The notes beneath the pieces are model-generated. The model did not search any database. It was not told where the DNA came from and was given only the letters and a program-made list of their open reading frames with translations. A stretch of 44,129 nucleotides of DNA from an uncultured Verrucomicrobiota bacterium (GTDB lineage Bacteria > Verrucomicrobiota > Verrucomicrobiia > Verrucomicrobiales > Verrucomicrobiaceae): positions 1 through 44,129 of the forward strand of contig CAILZI010000114.1 of NCBI GenBank assembly GCA_903838675.1, given 5' to 3'. Positions within the stretch are counted from its first letter, which is position 1; each line of letters starts with the position of its first letter. Made by a program: the position numbers and the translations under genes. Shown here one piece after another: positions 8,357 through 15,820 of this stretch.

Positions 8357-8950
8357 TTAGCGCTTCTTTGCCGCCAGCCCAGGCACCTGCGAGGGGTCAT
8401 ACTTTGCACCCTTCGACACCTGAATGAGCGTCATGCGTACCTTGGTGGGGAAGAACTTCTCTGGATCGGGCCGTTTGTGAGCGTGGAGGTTGTGATCGTC
8501 TTTGATGACCAGGTGCATTTCTTTGATTCCCTGATCCCAGAGAATGTCGTTGTTTTGCCAGAAGGTGGTCATGTCGAGGTCCTTCTCATGCACGCCCGTC
8601 GTTTTGTAAGCGCCGGTGCCGATGCATCCGTAGCCGTGGTTCTGCCCCTTGTAGGGAATGTAGCAGACGCTCCATGTCGTGGGCTGATCCCCTGAAGGCT
8701 TTTCGAGGACTTCGAGCCGCACATGCACGGTGCCGTTGCGGTAATCCACGGGAGCGGTCCAGTCTTTGGGACGTGCAACATTCAGCATGTCACCTTTGAC
8801 ATAGTAATGTGATTGATTGGGCTTCGAGTTGAGCGCGTCCTCCTGGGTAAAAGTGAACGTGACATCAAACAGCACGAACTGATCGGCGCGGGTGATGGTT
8901 GCGCTAAGGCAGAGCAGAAAGAGCGAGATGAGCAGGGTGAGGCTTTTCAT
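8357..8950 (-). CDS. Secreted protein of unknown function
   Basis: A 197-residue protein with a Sec signal peptide (MKSLTLLISLFLLCLSATITRA). The mature part is polar and probably beta-rich, with FVLFDVTFTFTQEDA at the start, SHYYVKGDML, TVHVRLEVLEKP and a likely disulfide pair in WSVCYIPYKGQNHGYGC. The second half contains EMHLVIKDDHNLHAHKRPDP. I have the impression of a planctomycete/verrucomicrobial family but cannot name it. It ends convergent with the kinase gene upstream in the window, and nothing in its surroundings suggests a role. Confidence 0.75.
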   Translation of the reverse strand: MKSLTLLISLFLLCLSATITRADQFVLFDVTFTFTQEDALNSKPNQSHYYVKGDMLNVARPKDWTAPVDYRNGTVHVRLEVLEKPSGDQPTTWSVCYIPYKGQNHGYGCIGTGAYKTTGVHEKDLDMTTFWQNNDILWDQGIKEMHLVIKDDHNLHAHKRPDPEKFFPTKVRMTLIQVSKGAKYDPSQVPGLAAKKR

Positions 8951-9017
8951 CGTGGGATGATGGTCGCAGATGTTGTCTGGTCAATGTTGGATACTGCCGC
9001 CACGAATTGAAGCGTGC

Positions 9018-9056
9018 GAAACACAAGGCGGCGCAGGGTGCATGACCCTGCGCCGC
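9018..9056 (-). terminator. Strong hairpin, probable terminator of the minus-strand isomerase gene
   Basis: A perfect 12-bp inverted repeat, GCGGCGCAGGGT with ACCCTGCGCCGC, has a 5-base loop. Read on the minus strand it follows the stop at 9082 by about 25 bases and continues into CTTGTGTTTC, an imperfect U tract. Confidence 0.65.
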
Positions 9057-9081
9057 AGTGGAATTGATTTCGATATGACGG

Positions 9082-9951
9082 TTACTTTGTTGTTGTCGGC
9101 TTGAAGTTCTTTACGAACTCCATGCACTTGGTCACGTCAGGCAGGCTGGTCTCCCAGTCTTTTTCCCATTCTGCATCCAGCGGTCCCAGGAAACCTTGTT
9201 CGGCGTAGAGGTTAAGCACGGCTGGGATGTCGGACTGGCCGGTGCCCCAGATCATGTCCTTGGCTTCACGCACGCCGAACGCGTCGAGGTCTTTGATATG
9301 ACTGTCAAAGATGCGGCCTTTGAGTATCTTGATCGCGTCGGTGGGTTTCACGCCCGAGCGTACCCAGTGGCCGATGTCAGCACACGCCCCCATGCGTGGA
9401 TCGCGGTCTTTTACGAGGCTGAGCACATACTCGGGGTCCCAGTAGCGATAGCTGCGGTCGAGCGGCTTTTTCGGGTGGTTGTGAATCGCCATTTTGATGT
9501 CGTATTCCTTCACCAGTTTTTCGATGAGGTCGAATGCATCGTCAGCCGGTTCGCTGACGACCACGCCGACTCCCATGTCCTTGCAGAAGTCGAAAATTTT
9601 GCGGCACTCGTCTTCTTTTTTAGGCAGGCGCACCACACCATAGCCCACGGGCGTGAGGCCCAGCTCCTTGAGCTTGGCCTTCACCGGCGCACGCTGCTCC
9701 GCTGTGGAGTTGTGATCGAACTTGGACTTCGGATCGGCTTTGTTAAGCAGGTGACCGGGGAAAAATTCCACCGTCTTGCCTCCGGCAGCGGCGATTTTTT
9801 CAAACGCCGTCATCAAATCAAAGGACTTGAAAGTGTAGGCCTGGCAGCCGGCATAGAAGTAGCCAACTTTGGCGCTTTCGGGCAGAGTTTGACCGGCAAC
9901 AGCCATGGAGGCCGTGCCGAGAATGAAAGAGAGGAGTGTCTGGCGAATCAT
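9082..9951 (-). CDS. Secreted xylose-isomerase-like TIM barrel
   Basis: A 289-residue protein with a Sec-type leader (MIRQTLLSFILGTASMAVAG) and an AP-endonuclease-2/xylose-isomerase-like barrel. Likely metal ligands are in VEFFPGH, MAIHNHPKKPLDRSYRYW, CADIGHWVRSG, DSHIKDLD and the terminal DAEWEKDW acid. Like the Tat-exported relative at 3164-4042, it should act outside the cytoplasm and so probably not on a sugar phosphate. Proteins of this kind have been linked to opening of 3-keto-glycosides; that is only a possibility here. It is a single-gene unit with its own terminator-like hairpin downstream and a 162-base gap upstream. Confidence 0.85.
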   Translation of the reverse strand: MIRQTLLSFILGTASMAVAGQTLPESAKVGYFYAGCQAYTFKSFDLMTAFEKIAAAGGKTVEFFPGHLLNKADPKSKFDHNSTAEQRAPVKAKLKELGLTPVGYGVVRLPKKEDECRKIFDFCKDMGVGVVVSEPADDAFDLIEKLVKEYDIKMAIHNHPKKPLDRSYRYWDPEYVLSLVKDRDPRMGACADIGHWVRSGVKPTDAIKILKGRIFDSHIKDLDAFGVREAKDMIWGTGQSDIPAVLNLYAEQGFLGPLDAEWEKDWETSLPDVTKCMEFVKNFKPTTTK

Positions 9952-10113
9952 GGGAGCGTTTCAACGGCTGGCATGCGGACTTCTTGCAAGTTCGGATGGA
10001 GGAGGTGCCGCTTCCAGGAGCGGCGATGAATCAATCTCAGCACCTCAAATTATTCGGCGTTCCGTCCAAGGAGATTACTTGCGTGATGGTGCTGCGAGTT
10101 CATTCTCCCGCAT

Positions 10114-11154
10114 ATGAATATTCTAAAGCGTGCTTGGATCATCGCCGCGTTTGTCTGTGAGTTGTTCGTGGGAGTTTCATCGGCTGCGGATGTGAAGGGC
10201 GGCAAAGACCATCCACTGCTCAAGCGGTACGAAGGATCGTCGCTGGTATGGTATGAGCAGAAGAACTACGATGCACTGAAGATGGCGCTGGAGTGCATCG
10301 TGTTTGATTACAACGAAGGAAAGATGAAGCCCTTCAAAAAGGTGGAGGTTGAAGGGCGCAAGACCACGCTGTTTTACAATTTGCCTGCAGGCATCGGCAC
10401 CTTGGAAGGCGTGCGCCAGTATGAGAATGAACTGAAGGAAAAAGGCTTCGAGATTCTCTTCCGTGCCTCGGGTGAAGAGGTCGAAAAGAACAAGGGCGAC
10501 AATCTGGCCATGGAAGTTTATGGCATGACGTCGGCGAACACGAACCGGGATTATCCGCAGATCATGGCCATGCAGGGGCCGGACAAGACCAAGTCGCATT
10601 ATCTTGCCACTCGACTGACCCGCCCAGAAGGAGATGTGTTTTGTTCTGTCTGGTCATTTGAAGCCTCATGGACGGCAGCCTCGCTAAAGGTTCCCGAAAA
10701 GAGCACCATTGTGCGCGTGGACATCTGCGAGGTGAAGCCGATGGAGCAGAAGATGGTGCTGGTGAAGGCGGAGGAAATGGCCAGCCAGATCGCCCTCAAC
10801 GGCAAGGTGGCCCTTTACGGCATCCAGTTTGATACGGACAAAGCCACGATCCGCCCAGATTCCGAAGCCACCCTGGCCGAAATTGCCAAACTGCTGCAGG
10901 ACAAAGCGGACTTGCGTGTGCTGGTTGTGGGGCACACGGACACGGAAGGCAGCTTTGAGTACAATCGCAGCCTGTCCCAGCGGCGTGCAGACTCCGTGGT
11001 ATCCAATCTGACTGAAAAAGGCATTTCCAAGGAGCGGCTGTTTCCCGTGGGGATTTCTTTTGCTTCTCCCGTAGCAACGAATGCCACTGAGGAAGGTCGT
11101 GCGAAAAACCGCCGCGTTGAACTCGTGGACATGGGCGCGGCGAAGGCCAAGTGA
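10114..11154 (+). CDS. OmpA-family cell-envelope protein with a large N-terminal domain
   Basis: A 346-residue exported protein: signal peptide MNILKRAWIIAAFVCELFVGVSSA, an N-terminal domain of about 200 residues beginning DHPLLKRYEGSSLVWYEQ, and a C-terminal OmpA-like peptidoglycan-binding domain (about 232-338). The latter shows YGIQFDTDKATIRPDS, VVGHTDTEGS and the NRSLSQRRADSV helix, with D276 and R291 where OmpA domains hold diaminopimelate. The N-terminal part looks like the DUF4892-type domain often fused to OmpA, a tentative call. It probably anchors a periplasmic module to the cell wall. It is monocistronic, convergent with the thioesterase gene. Confidence 0.87.
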   Translation: MNILKRAWIIAAFVCELFVGVSSAADVKGGKDHPLLKRYEGSSLVWYEQKNYDALKMALECIVFDYNEGKMKPFKKVEVEGRKTTLFYNLPAGIGTLEGVRQYENELKEKGFEILFRASGEEVEKNKGDNLAMEVYGMTSANTNRDYPQIMAMQGPDKTKSHYLATRLTRPEGDVFCSVWSFEASWTAASLKVPEKSTIVRVDICEVKPMEQKMVLVKAEEMASQIALNGKVALYGIQFDTDKATIRPDSEATLAEIAKLLQDKADLRVLVVGHTDTEGSFEYNRSLSQRRADSVVSNLTEKGISKERLFPVGISFASPVATNATEEGRAKNRRVELVDMGAAKAK

Positions 11155-11187
11155 GACGGCTGAGTTAGCTCGGGGCCATTCCGATGG

Positions 11188-11631
11188 CTATCTTAGTGCC
11201 ACGAAATCACCTTCAAACATCACGCAGACTTGATCTGCCTGAATGACTTGGACCTGCAGTTTGAGGTGGGCTTTGCCAGTGCTCTGGAAAACCACCTTGA
11301 AGCTTGCCAGGGAAGTTTCGTCTGGCCTCAGACACACGGCACGCAGCATGCCTCGCACCGGGTGTTTGTACCGGATGTTGCTCTCGCGGATGACGATATG
11401 GGCATTGCGGTCGCCCAGTTGCAGCCAGAGCATCGCGTAGCCGGTCAGTGTGGTCAGGGCGCTGAGGCTGCCGCCGAATGCGGTGCCGAGGTGGTTGTGA
11501 TTTGGCTCCAGCGGAGCCGTCACGACGAGTTGTTCTCCATCGTAGCTTTCCAACATTATGCCCATGGCGCGTGTGAGCGGGATCTGCTCATGGAGAAAGC
11601 GTTCGGTGTCACGCAGAAGGTCGTCGTTCAT
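11188..11631 (-). CDS. Hotdog-fold thioesterase, YiiD C-terminal type
   Basis: A 147-residue cytoplasmic protein of the family named after the C-terminal domain of E. coli YiiD, a predicted acyl-CoA thioesterase. The hotdog helix is HNHLGTAFGGSLSALTTLTG, with H and G residues that position the thioester, followed by the strand SNIRYKHPVRGMLRAVC. There is no N-terminal acetyltransferase domain, so this is the stand-alone form. It follows the histidine phosphatase gene on the same strand with a 60-base gap and may share its transcript. The natural substrate is unknown. Confidence 0.85.
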   Translation of the reverse strand: MNDDLLRDTERFLHEQIPLTRAMGIMLESYDGEQLVVTAPLEPNHNHLGTAFGGSLSALTTLTGYAMLWLQLGDRNAHIVIRESNIRYKHPVRGMLRAVCLRPDETSLASFKVVFQSTGKAHLKLQVQVIQADQVCVMFEGDFVALR

Positions 11632-11691
11632 GGAGGCAGAACTGTGGGGATGCTGCGCCAGTTCGCAATGATGTTTGAGGTGGGGCGGGGC

Positions 11692-12369
11692 CTATTTCGC
11701 CCACCAGCTCGACAGACAGGCCTTGGGCGTATCAGGTTTGATCAGCGTATCCTCGGAGTAATGCGAGGTATCGTTGAACAGCATCAAGCGTGCACGCACG
11801 GGATCTTTGAAATCCACGACGTTCAGGGCCGCAGGGTTCTGATCCAGATTGTCCCGATACCGTCGCGGATCGAACCCGAGCAAGGAACTGAGCAGCAGGC
11901 GGATCGTCGCTTTGTGCGAAACGACGATCACCGACTCGCCTTCATGATGTCTGACAATTTCCAGCAGTGCGGGCAGGGCGCGTGCGGTTACTGCGAGGCC
12001 ACTTTCGCCACCGGCAGGTGCAAAGGTAAAGGGGTCTTCATCCCAGGCGGCAGATTCGGCGGGGAATTGCTGATCCACTTCGGCGCGCGTGAATTGCTCC
12101 CAATGGCCATGGGAGATCTCACGCAGCCCGTCACGTGGATTGACCTCCAGTGAATGGGGGGCAGCCAGGATGCGAGCGGTTTCCATCGTGCGGTCGAGTG
12201 GTGAGGCGTAAACCGCCGTGACTGGCAGTCCATTCAAGCGCTGCGCAAGGCGTCCCGCTTGTGTGCGGCCTTCATCCGAAAGAGGCACATTGGTGGTGCC
12301 GGCAAAACGGTCTTCGGCAGTCAGAATGGTGGCACCGTGACGGATCAGGTAAATGCGGGTAAGAGCCAT
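11692..12369 (-). CDS. Histidine phosphatase (phosphoglycerate-mutase-like)
   Basis: A 225-residue cytoplasmic phosphatase. The phospho-acceptor is H11 in YLIRHGAT, the next conserved arginine lies in ASPLDRTMETA, the acid in LREISHGHWEQF and the second histidine in VIVVSHKATIRLLL, all as in the branch-1 family. The DRFAGTTNVPLSDEG block is of the type seen in broad-specificity or CobC-like phosphatases; cofactor-dependent mutase activity is unlikely at this length. It lies 63 bases after the 18-gene operon on the same strand and could receive read-through from it, since no terminator is visible between them. Confidence 0.88.
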   Translation of the reverse strand: MALTRIYLIRHGATILTAEDRFAGTTNVPLSDEGRTQAGRLAQRLNGLPVTAVYASPLDRTMETARILAAPHSLEVNPRDGLREISHGHWEQFTRAEVDQQFPAESAAWDEDPFTFAPAGGESGLAVTARALPALLEIVRHHEGESVIVVSHKATIRLLLSSLLGFDPRRYRDNLDQNPAALNVVDFKDPVRARLMLFNDTSHYSEDTLIKPDTPKACLSSWWAK

Positions 12370-12432
12370 GGTCCTGTCTTATAGCACAGACAATCTGGGT
12401 CTTTCGAGCGGTTTCGCATTTTGAGTGGGCAT

Positions 12433-14046
12433 TCACCGCCGTCCGTGATTGAAGTCCACCGGTTTGCGGACGGTCGTCGCTCCCTGGTTGCTTTCGATCA
12501 ATGCATTCTTGCAGCTTGGGTCCACGACGATGATCGCTGCCTTGTTTTGGAAGGTGTTCCCGGTGAATTGCAGATCGTGGCCATTGGGCGCAAAAGTGAC
12601 GGCCTCAGTGGGGGCGGAGTCGCCAAGGATGAAGATGTTGTCGCGTACGATGATGGGGCCATAGGTCGCCCCAGGCTCATAGATCGTGAAGTAGAGCTCG
12701 GGGAACTCACCCGGTTTTGCGGTGCGGTAGGCGATGCGCCCACGACGCATGTCGGGCTCGTTTTTCGTGGTGTTGTTGACGAAGACATTGCCGGTCATGA
12801 TGAAATTGACCGGTTGATTGATCCACGCGCCGCGCCCTCCATTGCGAAAAGTGTTGCCCGTCATCGTCACGTCTGTGCAGCTTTTCTCCACACTGATCAC
12901 GCGAGAACCATTCGTGCCATCGACGAGGTTGCCGGTGATTGTGGCATTTTTGCAATACTCCGCCAGAAAGAAGGCCCCCATGCGGCTGCCGAGGATGTGG
13001 TTGTTTGCAAAGATGATGTTTTGGCTGCGCTGGATGTGCATGGTGTCTCCCGCCGCGCTGAGCTGGCAGCCGGTGACGCGGACGTCCTTCGCCCCCACGA
13101 TGTCAAAAGCGCCTTTGCCCGGACCGCTGCCAGTCGGGGCATACGCGCCAAGATAAGTGCCGCTGAGGTTGAAGGCCAGGCTGCCGCCGCCATCTCTTTC
13201 AAAGTGAATCGGCGTACCTTTCGGCTGGTCGGAGACCTTGATAAATTCAGGTGTCGATTCGACGACAAAGTACTGCCGACCACGGACGAGGTTTTTGGGC
13301 AAGCCAGCACCCATGAAAGAGAGGGCTTCGCTTGGCTCGTCAGTCTTGCTGATAACGAGCGGACGGTTGGTGTTGTTGAATTTCACGAGATCGCCGCTGA
13401 ACGTCACTTCACGCATCAGATCGGTGCGGAAATATTTCCTGGCCCGATCGACTTCCAATGGCTCGTAAGACTCCGGAAAAGTCATGATCTGCCAGAGGTG
13501 GCCGTAGTCCCACATGAATTTGCCGCTGCGCAGCAGTGTGCAGCTTTCCACCGCAACGCGCTCGGCATAGGCCTTCACCTCGCTCTCGCTGCTCTTGCCG
13601 GCCAGACCATGAATCCCGATCACGGCTCCGGCCATGCCGTTGGACTTCACTTCACGAAACAGGATGTCATGCGTACCGCCTTCTTTCGTCGTGGTGATCT
13701 CGATGCCCTTGGTGTTCGCATTGGGTTCCCATGAATTTTCCGCTTGGGCCGGATCAAACACATAGCCAACAAATTCGCCGCCATGCCACGCGAAGTTAGC
13801 GATGTCGGCACCTGCAAACAGCACCACCCGTGCTTTGTCCGGCAGTGACTTTGGCAGAATGAATCTGGCCCCATGAGCGAACACGGTCATGTTCGCAGCC
13901 AGGGGCAACGGACTGGCGCCATCAAGATGGTAGTCTCCCGCCGGAATCGTCACCACTCCTCCTTTTTCAAGCAGCGCGGTGAGTTTCGCTGAATCATCGG
14001 CCGAAACAAGGGCGGTGAGCAGCAGCAGGCAGATGAAGATATTCAT
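12433..14046 (-). CDS. Secreted right-handed beta-helix protein (possible glycan lyase, hydrolase or epimerase)
   Basis: A 537-residue exported protein and the last gene of the 18-gene run. The ATG at 14046 gives the signal peptide MNIFICLLLLTALVSA; the frame continues upstream only into the preceding gene. The mature chain starts with LTALLEKGGVVTIPAGDYHLDG, typical of the N-terminal cap of pectate-lyase-superfamily proteins, and then repeats short strand-turn units such as ITGNLVDGTNGSRVISVEKS, VTMTGNTFRNGG and FIMTGNVFVNNT, a parallel beta-helix. Such folds degrade or modify acidic polysaccharides, which suits the sulfatases around it. Catalytic residues cannot be assigned by eye. Spacing to the gene before it is 26 bases. 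Confidence 0.85.
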   Translation of the reverse strand: MNIFICLLLLTALVSADDSAKLTALLEKGGVVTIPAGDYHLDGASPLPLAANMTVFAHGARFILPKSLPDKARVVLFAGADIANFAWHGGEFVGYVFDPAQAENSWEPNANTKGIEITTTKEGGTHDILFREVKSNGMAGAVIGIHGLAGKSSESEVKAYAERVAVESCTLLRSGKFMWDYGHLWQIMTFPESYEPLEVDRARKYFRTDLMREVTFSGDLVKFNNTNRPLVISKTDEPSEALSFMGAGLPKNLVRGRQYFVVESTPEFIKVSDQPKGTPIHFERDGGGSLAFNLSGTYLGAYAPTGSGPGKGAFDIVGAKDVRVTGCQLSAAGDTMHIQRSQNIIFANNHILGSRMGAFFLAEYCKNATITGNLVDGTNGSRVISVEKSCTDVTMTGNTFRNGGRGAWINQPVNFIMTGNVFVNNTTKNEPDMRRGRIAYRTAKPGEFPELYFTIYEPGATYGPIIVRDNIFILGDSAPTEAVTFAPNGHDLQFTGNTFQNKAAIIVVDPSCKNALIESNQGATTVRKPVDFNHGRR

Positions 14047-14072
14047 GATAAAGAACGCGCGAAATCTTTGAT

Positions 14073-15014
14073 TCAAGGCTTCTTCACCTTCTGCACCGGT
14101 GTGCTGGGCAGAGACGAAACATCCAGTGTGAAGGCCTTGGCTGGCTGCTTGCCGAGCAGTTGCAGATTGAACCACTCGACCATGCGTTCCGTGTCCTGCG
14201 GCATTTCCTGCCAGCCACCGTGGCCCGCGCCTTCGCGGATGACAAGCTCGCACACCACTCCCTCTTCATGGCAGCGTTTGAGAAAACGCTGCGACTGGGT
14301 GATTGAAACCTGCGGGTCGGCATCGCCATGCACAATGAAGATGGGCGGCTGTCCTTTGTGAACCCAGTAAATCGGCGACAGCTCACGGCCCAATGCTGCA
14401 CGACCTTCTTCCGTCGCTGCTTTCGGACCGAAAGCTCCTGCATACGCTGCGAGCTTGCCAATGCCCACCGCATTGTCGCCCGGCTCGAACCAGTTCAGGT
14501 AATCGGTCGGTGGGTAAAAGCACGCCACGGCATTCACAGCGCTGCTTTCACGGTCAATCGGGTCAGTCGCCTTCGCATCGCCTGGGCCTCCACGCGTTGC
14601 CAGCATCAGGCTCAGGTGTCCGCCTGCGCTGCCGCCCGTGACGCCGAGCTTCTGCGGATCCACGCCATAGTCTGCCGCATGGGCGCGCACAAAGCGCACA
14701 GCGCGGTTCAGATCCGCCACGATCTCCTCCACCTGAAACCTCGGCTGCGTGCCATGAACGACCACAAACGTGGTGTAGCCCGCCTTCGGCCAGCCACCGT
14801 CGTTGATGCCATTGTGGTTCGATTTCCAGCCGCCGCTCACGATCTTGATGATGCCCGCGCCGTTCGGCTTCACCGGCTTGAACACATCCATGGTCAGCGC
14901 CACGCCATCATGCTTGGTGTAGATGACATCGCGGATGCGTTCCGGCTCCTGGGCATGCAGCGCAGCAGTGAGCAGAACAAGGCAGGGACATAGATGGAGC
15001 AGGAGGTTTTTCAT
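14073..15014 (-). CDS. Secreted alpha/beta hydrolase, BD-FAE/esterase-like with altered oxyanion motif
   Basis: A 313-residue exported protein (signal peptide MKNLLLHLCPCLVLLTAALHA) of the hormone-sensitive-lipase/feruloyl-esterase-like group. The nucleophile is S129 in VTGGSAGGHLS, with D233 in HGDADPQV and H265 in EGAGHGGW completing the triad. The usual HGGGW oxyanion motif is replaced by VSGGWKS (about 59-65), so activity may differ from standard esterases. It probably removes acyl groups from a glycan; a similar but canonical enzyme is at 41977-42954. It is 20 bases downstream of the previous hydrolase gene and 26 upstream of the beta-helix gene. Confidence 0.87.
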   Translation of the reverse strand: MKNLLLHLCPCLVLLTAALHAQEPERIRDVIYTKHDGVALTMDVFKPVKPNGAGIIKIVSGGWKSNHNGINDGGWPKAGYTTFVVVHGTQPRFQVEEIVADLNRAVRFVRAHAADYGVDPQKLGVTGGSAGGHLSLMLATRGGPGDAKATDPIDRESSAVNAVACFYPPTDYLNWFEPGDNAVGIGKLAAYAGAFGPKAATEEGRAALGRELSPIYWVHKGQPPIFIVHGDADPQVSITQSQRFLKRCHEEGVVCELVIREGAGHGGWQEMPQDTERMVEWFNLQLLGKQPAKAFTLDVSSLPSTPVQKVKKP

Positions 15015-15034
15015 GGTTGGGTCAGTGTAGTGTC

Positions 15035-15784
15035 TTACTTCTCAAATTTCGCAATCGCCTTCACCACCTCTTCGCGGAAATCAGGCTTCATGACGCAGGT
15101 GATATGTCCAGCGCCTGCAATCTTCGTTACCGGCCAGTCAGGGCGTATGCGAGTCAGTGGCACGATGTAAAGTTTCTCCACCGGATCGCGGTCACCCACG
15201 ATGATGGAGGCGGGCATCTTCAGCGCCTTGACCTCCGCCTGCGTGACCGCGAGACGCGCCATGCCCTTCATGCAGGCGGGGCCGCTGCTGCCGCCGATCA
15301 GGCGTTCCCTCACGGGAATGTGCTCCCAGAAGCTTTGCAAAGTGCTGCCATCCTGCAGCCAGCCCATGCCACACAGCAGCAGGCTCTGCACGCGCTCGGG
15401 ATGCAGCGCCGCTGTCTTCAGTGCGATCATGCCGCCCATTGAGTAACCGACGATGTGGGCTTTTCGAACATCGAGGTGAGCAAGCAGTGCTACCACATCC
15501 TCCGCCATCGTGGTGCCGTAGGCTGCATCGGTATCGGGCTTGTCTGACTTCCCGTGGCCACGGCAGTCCATCACAATGACGCGGTGATTCTGTGCCAGTG
15601 CAGCGGTGATGCCTGGCATGGTCCAGTTCATGGCTCCGCTTGAATGGAGGCCATGAATCAACACCACTGGAGTGCCGCTCCCTTGTACGGTGTAGAAAAT
15701 TTTGACACCGCTCGATGTGAACTCATCGGCTCTCGAAAAGACTGCGAACAAACACAGACAGATCAAGCTGAGGTGAAGTCTCAT
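15035..15784 (-). CDS. Secreted alpha/beta hydrolase
   Basis: A 249-residue exported hydrolase of the alpha/beta fold. The leader MRLHLSLICLCLFAVFSRA is a signal peptide. The oxyanion region is VLIHGLHSSGAM, the nucleophile S115 lies in IVGYSMGGMI, the acid is likely in IIVGDRDPVEKL and the histidine in GAGHITCV. The MDCRGHGKSDKP strand-loop is typical of general esterases and lipases. Substrate is not predictable; in this operon an ester on a polysaccharide is reasonable. Gaps are 36 bases to the upstream sulfatase and 20 to the next gene. Confidence 0.87.
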   Translation of the reverse strand: MRLHLSLICLCLFAVFSRADEFTSSGVKIFYTVQGSGTPVVLIHGLHSSGAMNWTMPGITAALAQNHRVIVMDCRGHGKSDKPDTDAAYGTTMAEDVVALLAHLDVRKAHIVGYSMGGMIALKTAALHPERVQSLLLCGMGWLQDGSTLQSFWEHIPVRERLIGGSSGPACMKGMARLAVTQAEVKALKMPASIIVGDRDPVEKLYIVPLTRIRPDWPVTKIAGAGHITCVMKPDFREEVVKAIAKFEK

Positions 15785-15820
15785 GGTGTTTAATAGAATG
15801 TTAGACGGGACCGGCTGGGT

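Noticed and set aside
8341..8358. Hairpin AAGCAT-TTGTTG-ATGCTT as terminator of the kinase gene
   Set aside because: Only a 6-bp AT-rich stem, overlapping the stop codon of the convergent gene, with no T run.
11175..11188. Hairpin GCCAT-TCCG-ATGGC after the OmpA-type gene
   Set aside because: A 5-bp stem without T tract is too weak to call a terminator.
12370..12432. End of the 18-gene operon by a terminator
   Set aside because: No stem with a T run was seen on the minus strand here, so the operon may continue into the phosphatase gene; its true end is unknown.
12421..13734. Plus-strand open frame of 437 codons opposite the beta-helix gene
   Set aside because: It mirrors the codon pattern of the minus-strand gene, has no recognisable motif, and the minus frame has a signal peptide and repeat structure. 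GC-rich genes often leave such antisense frames; several other long ones (for example 3107-3667, 9196-10029, 11230-12153) were dropped for the same reason.
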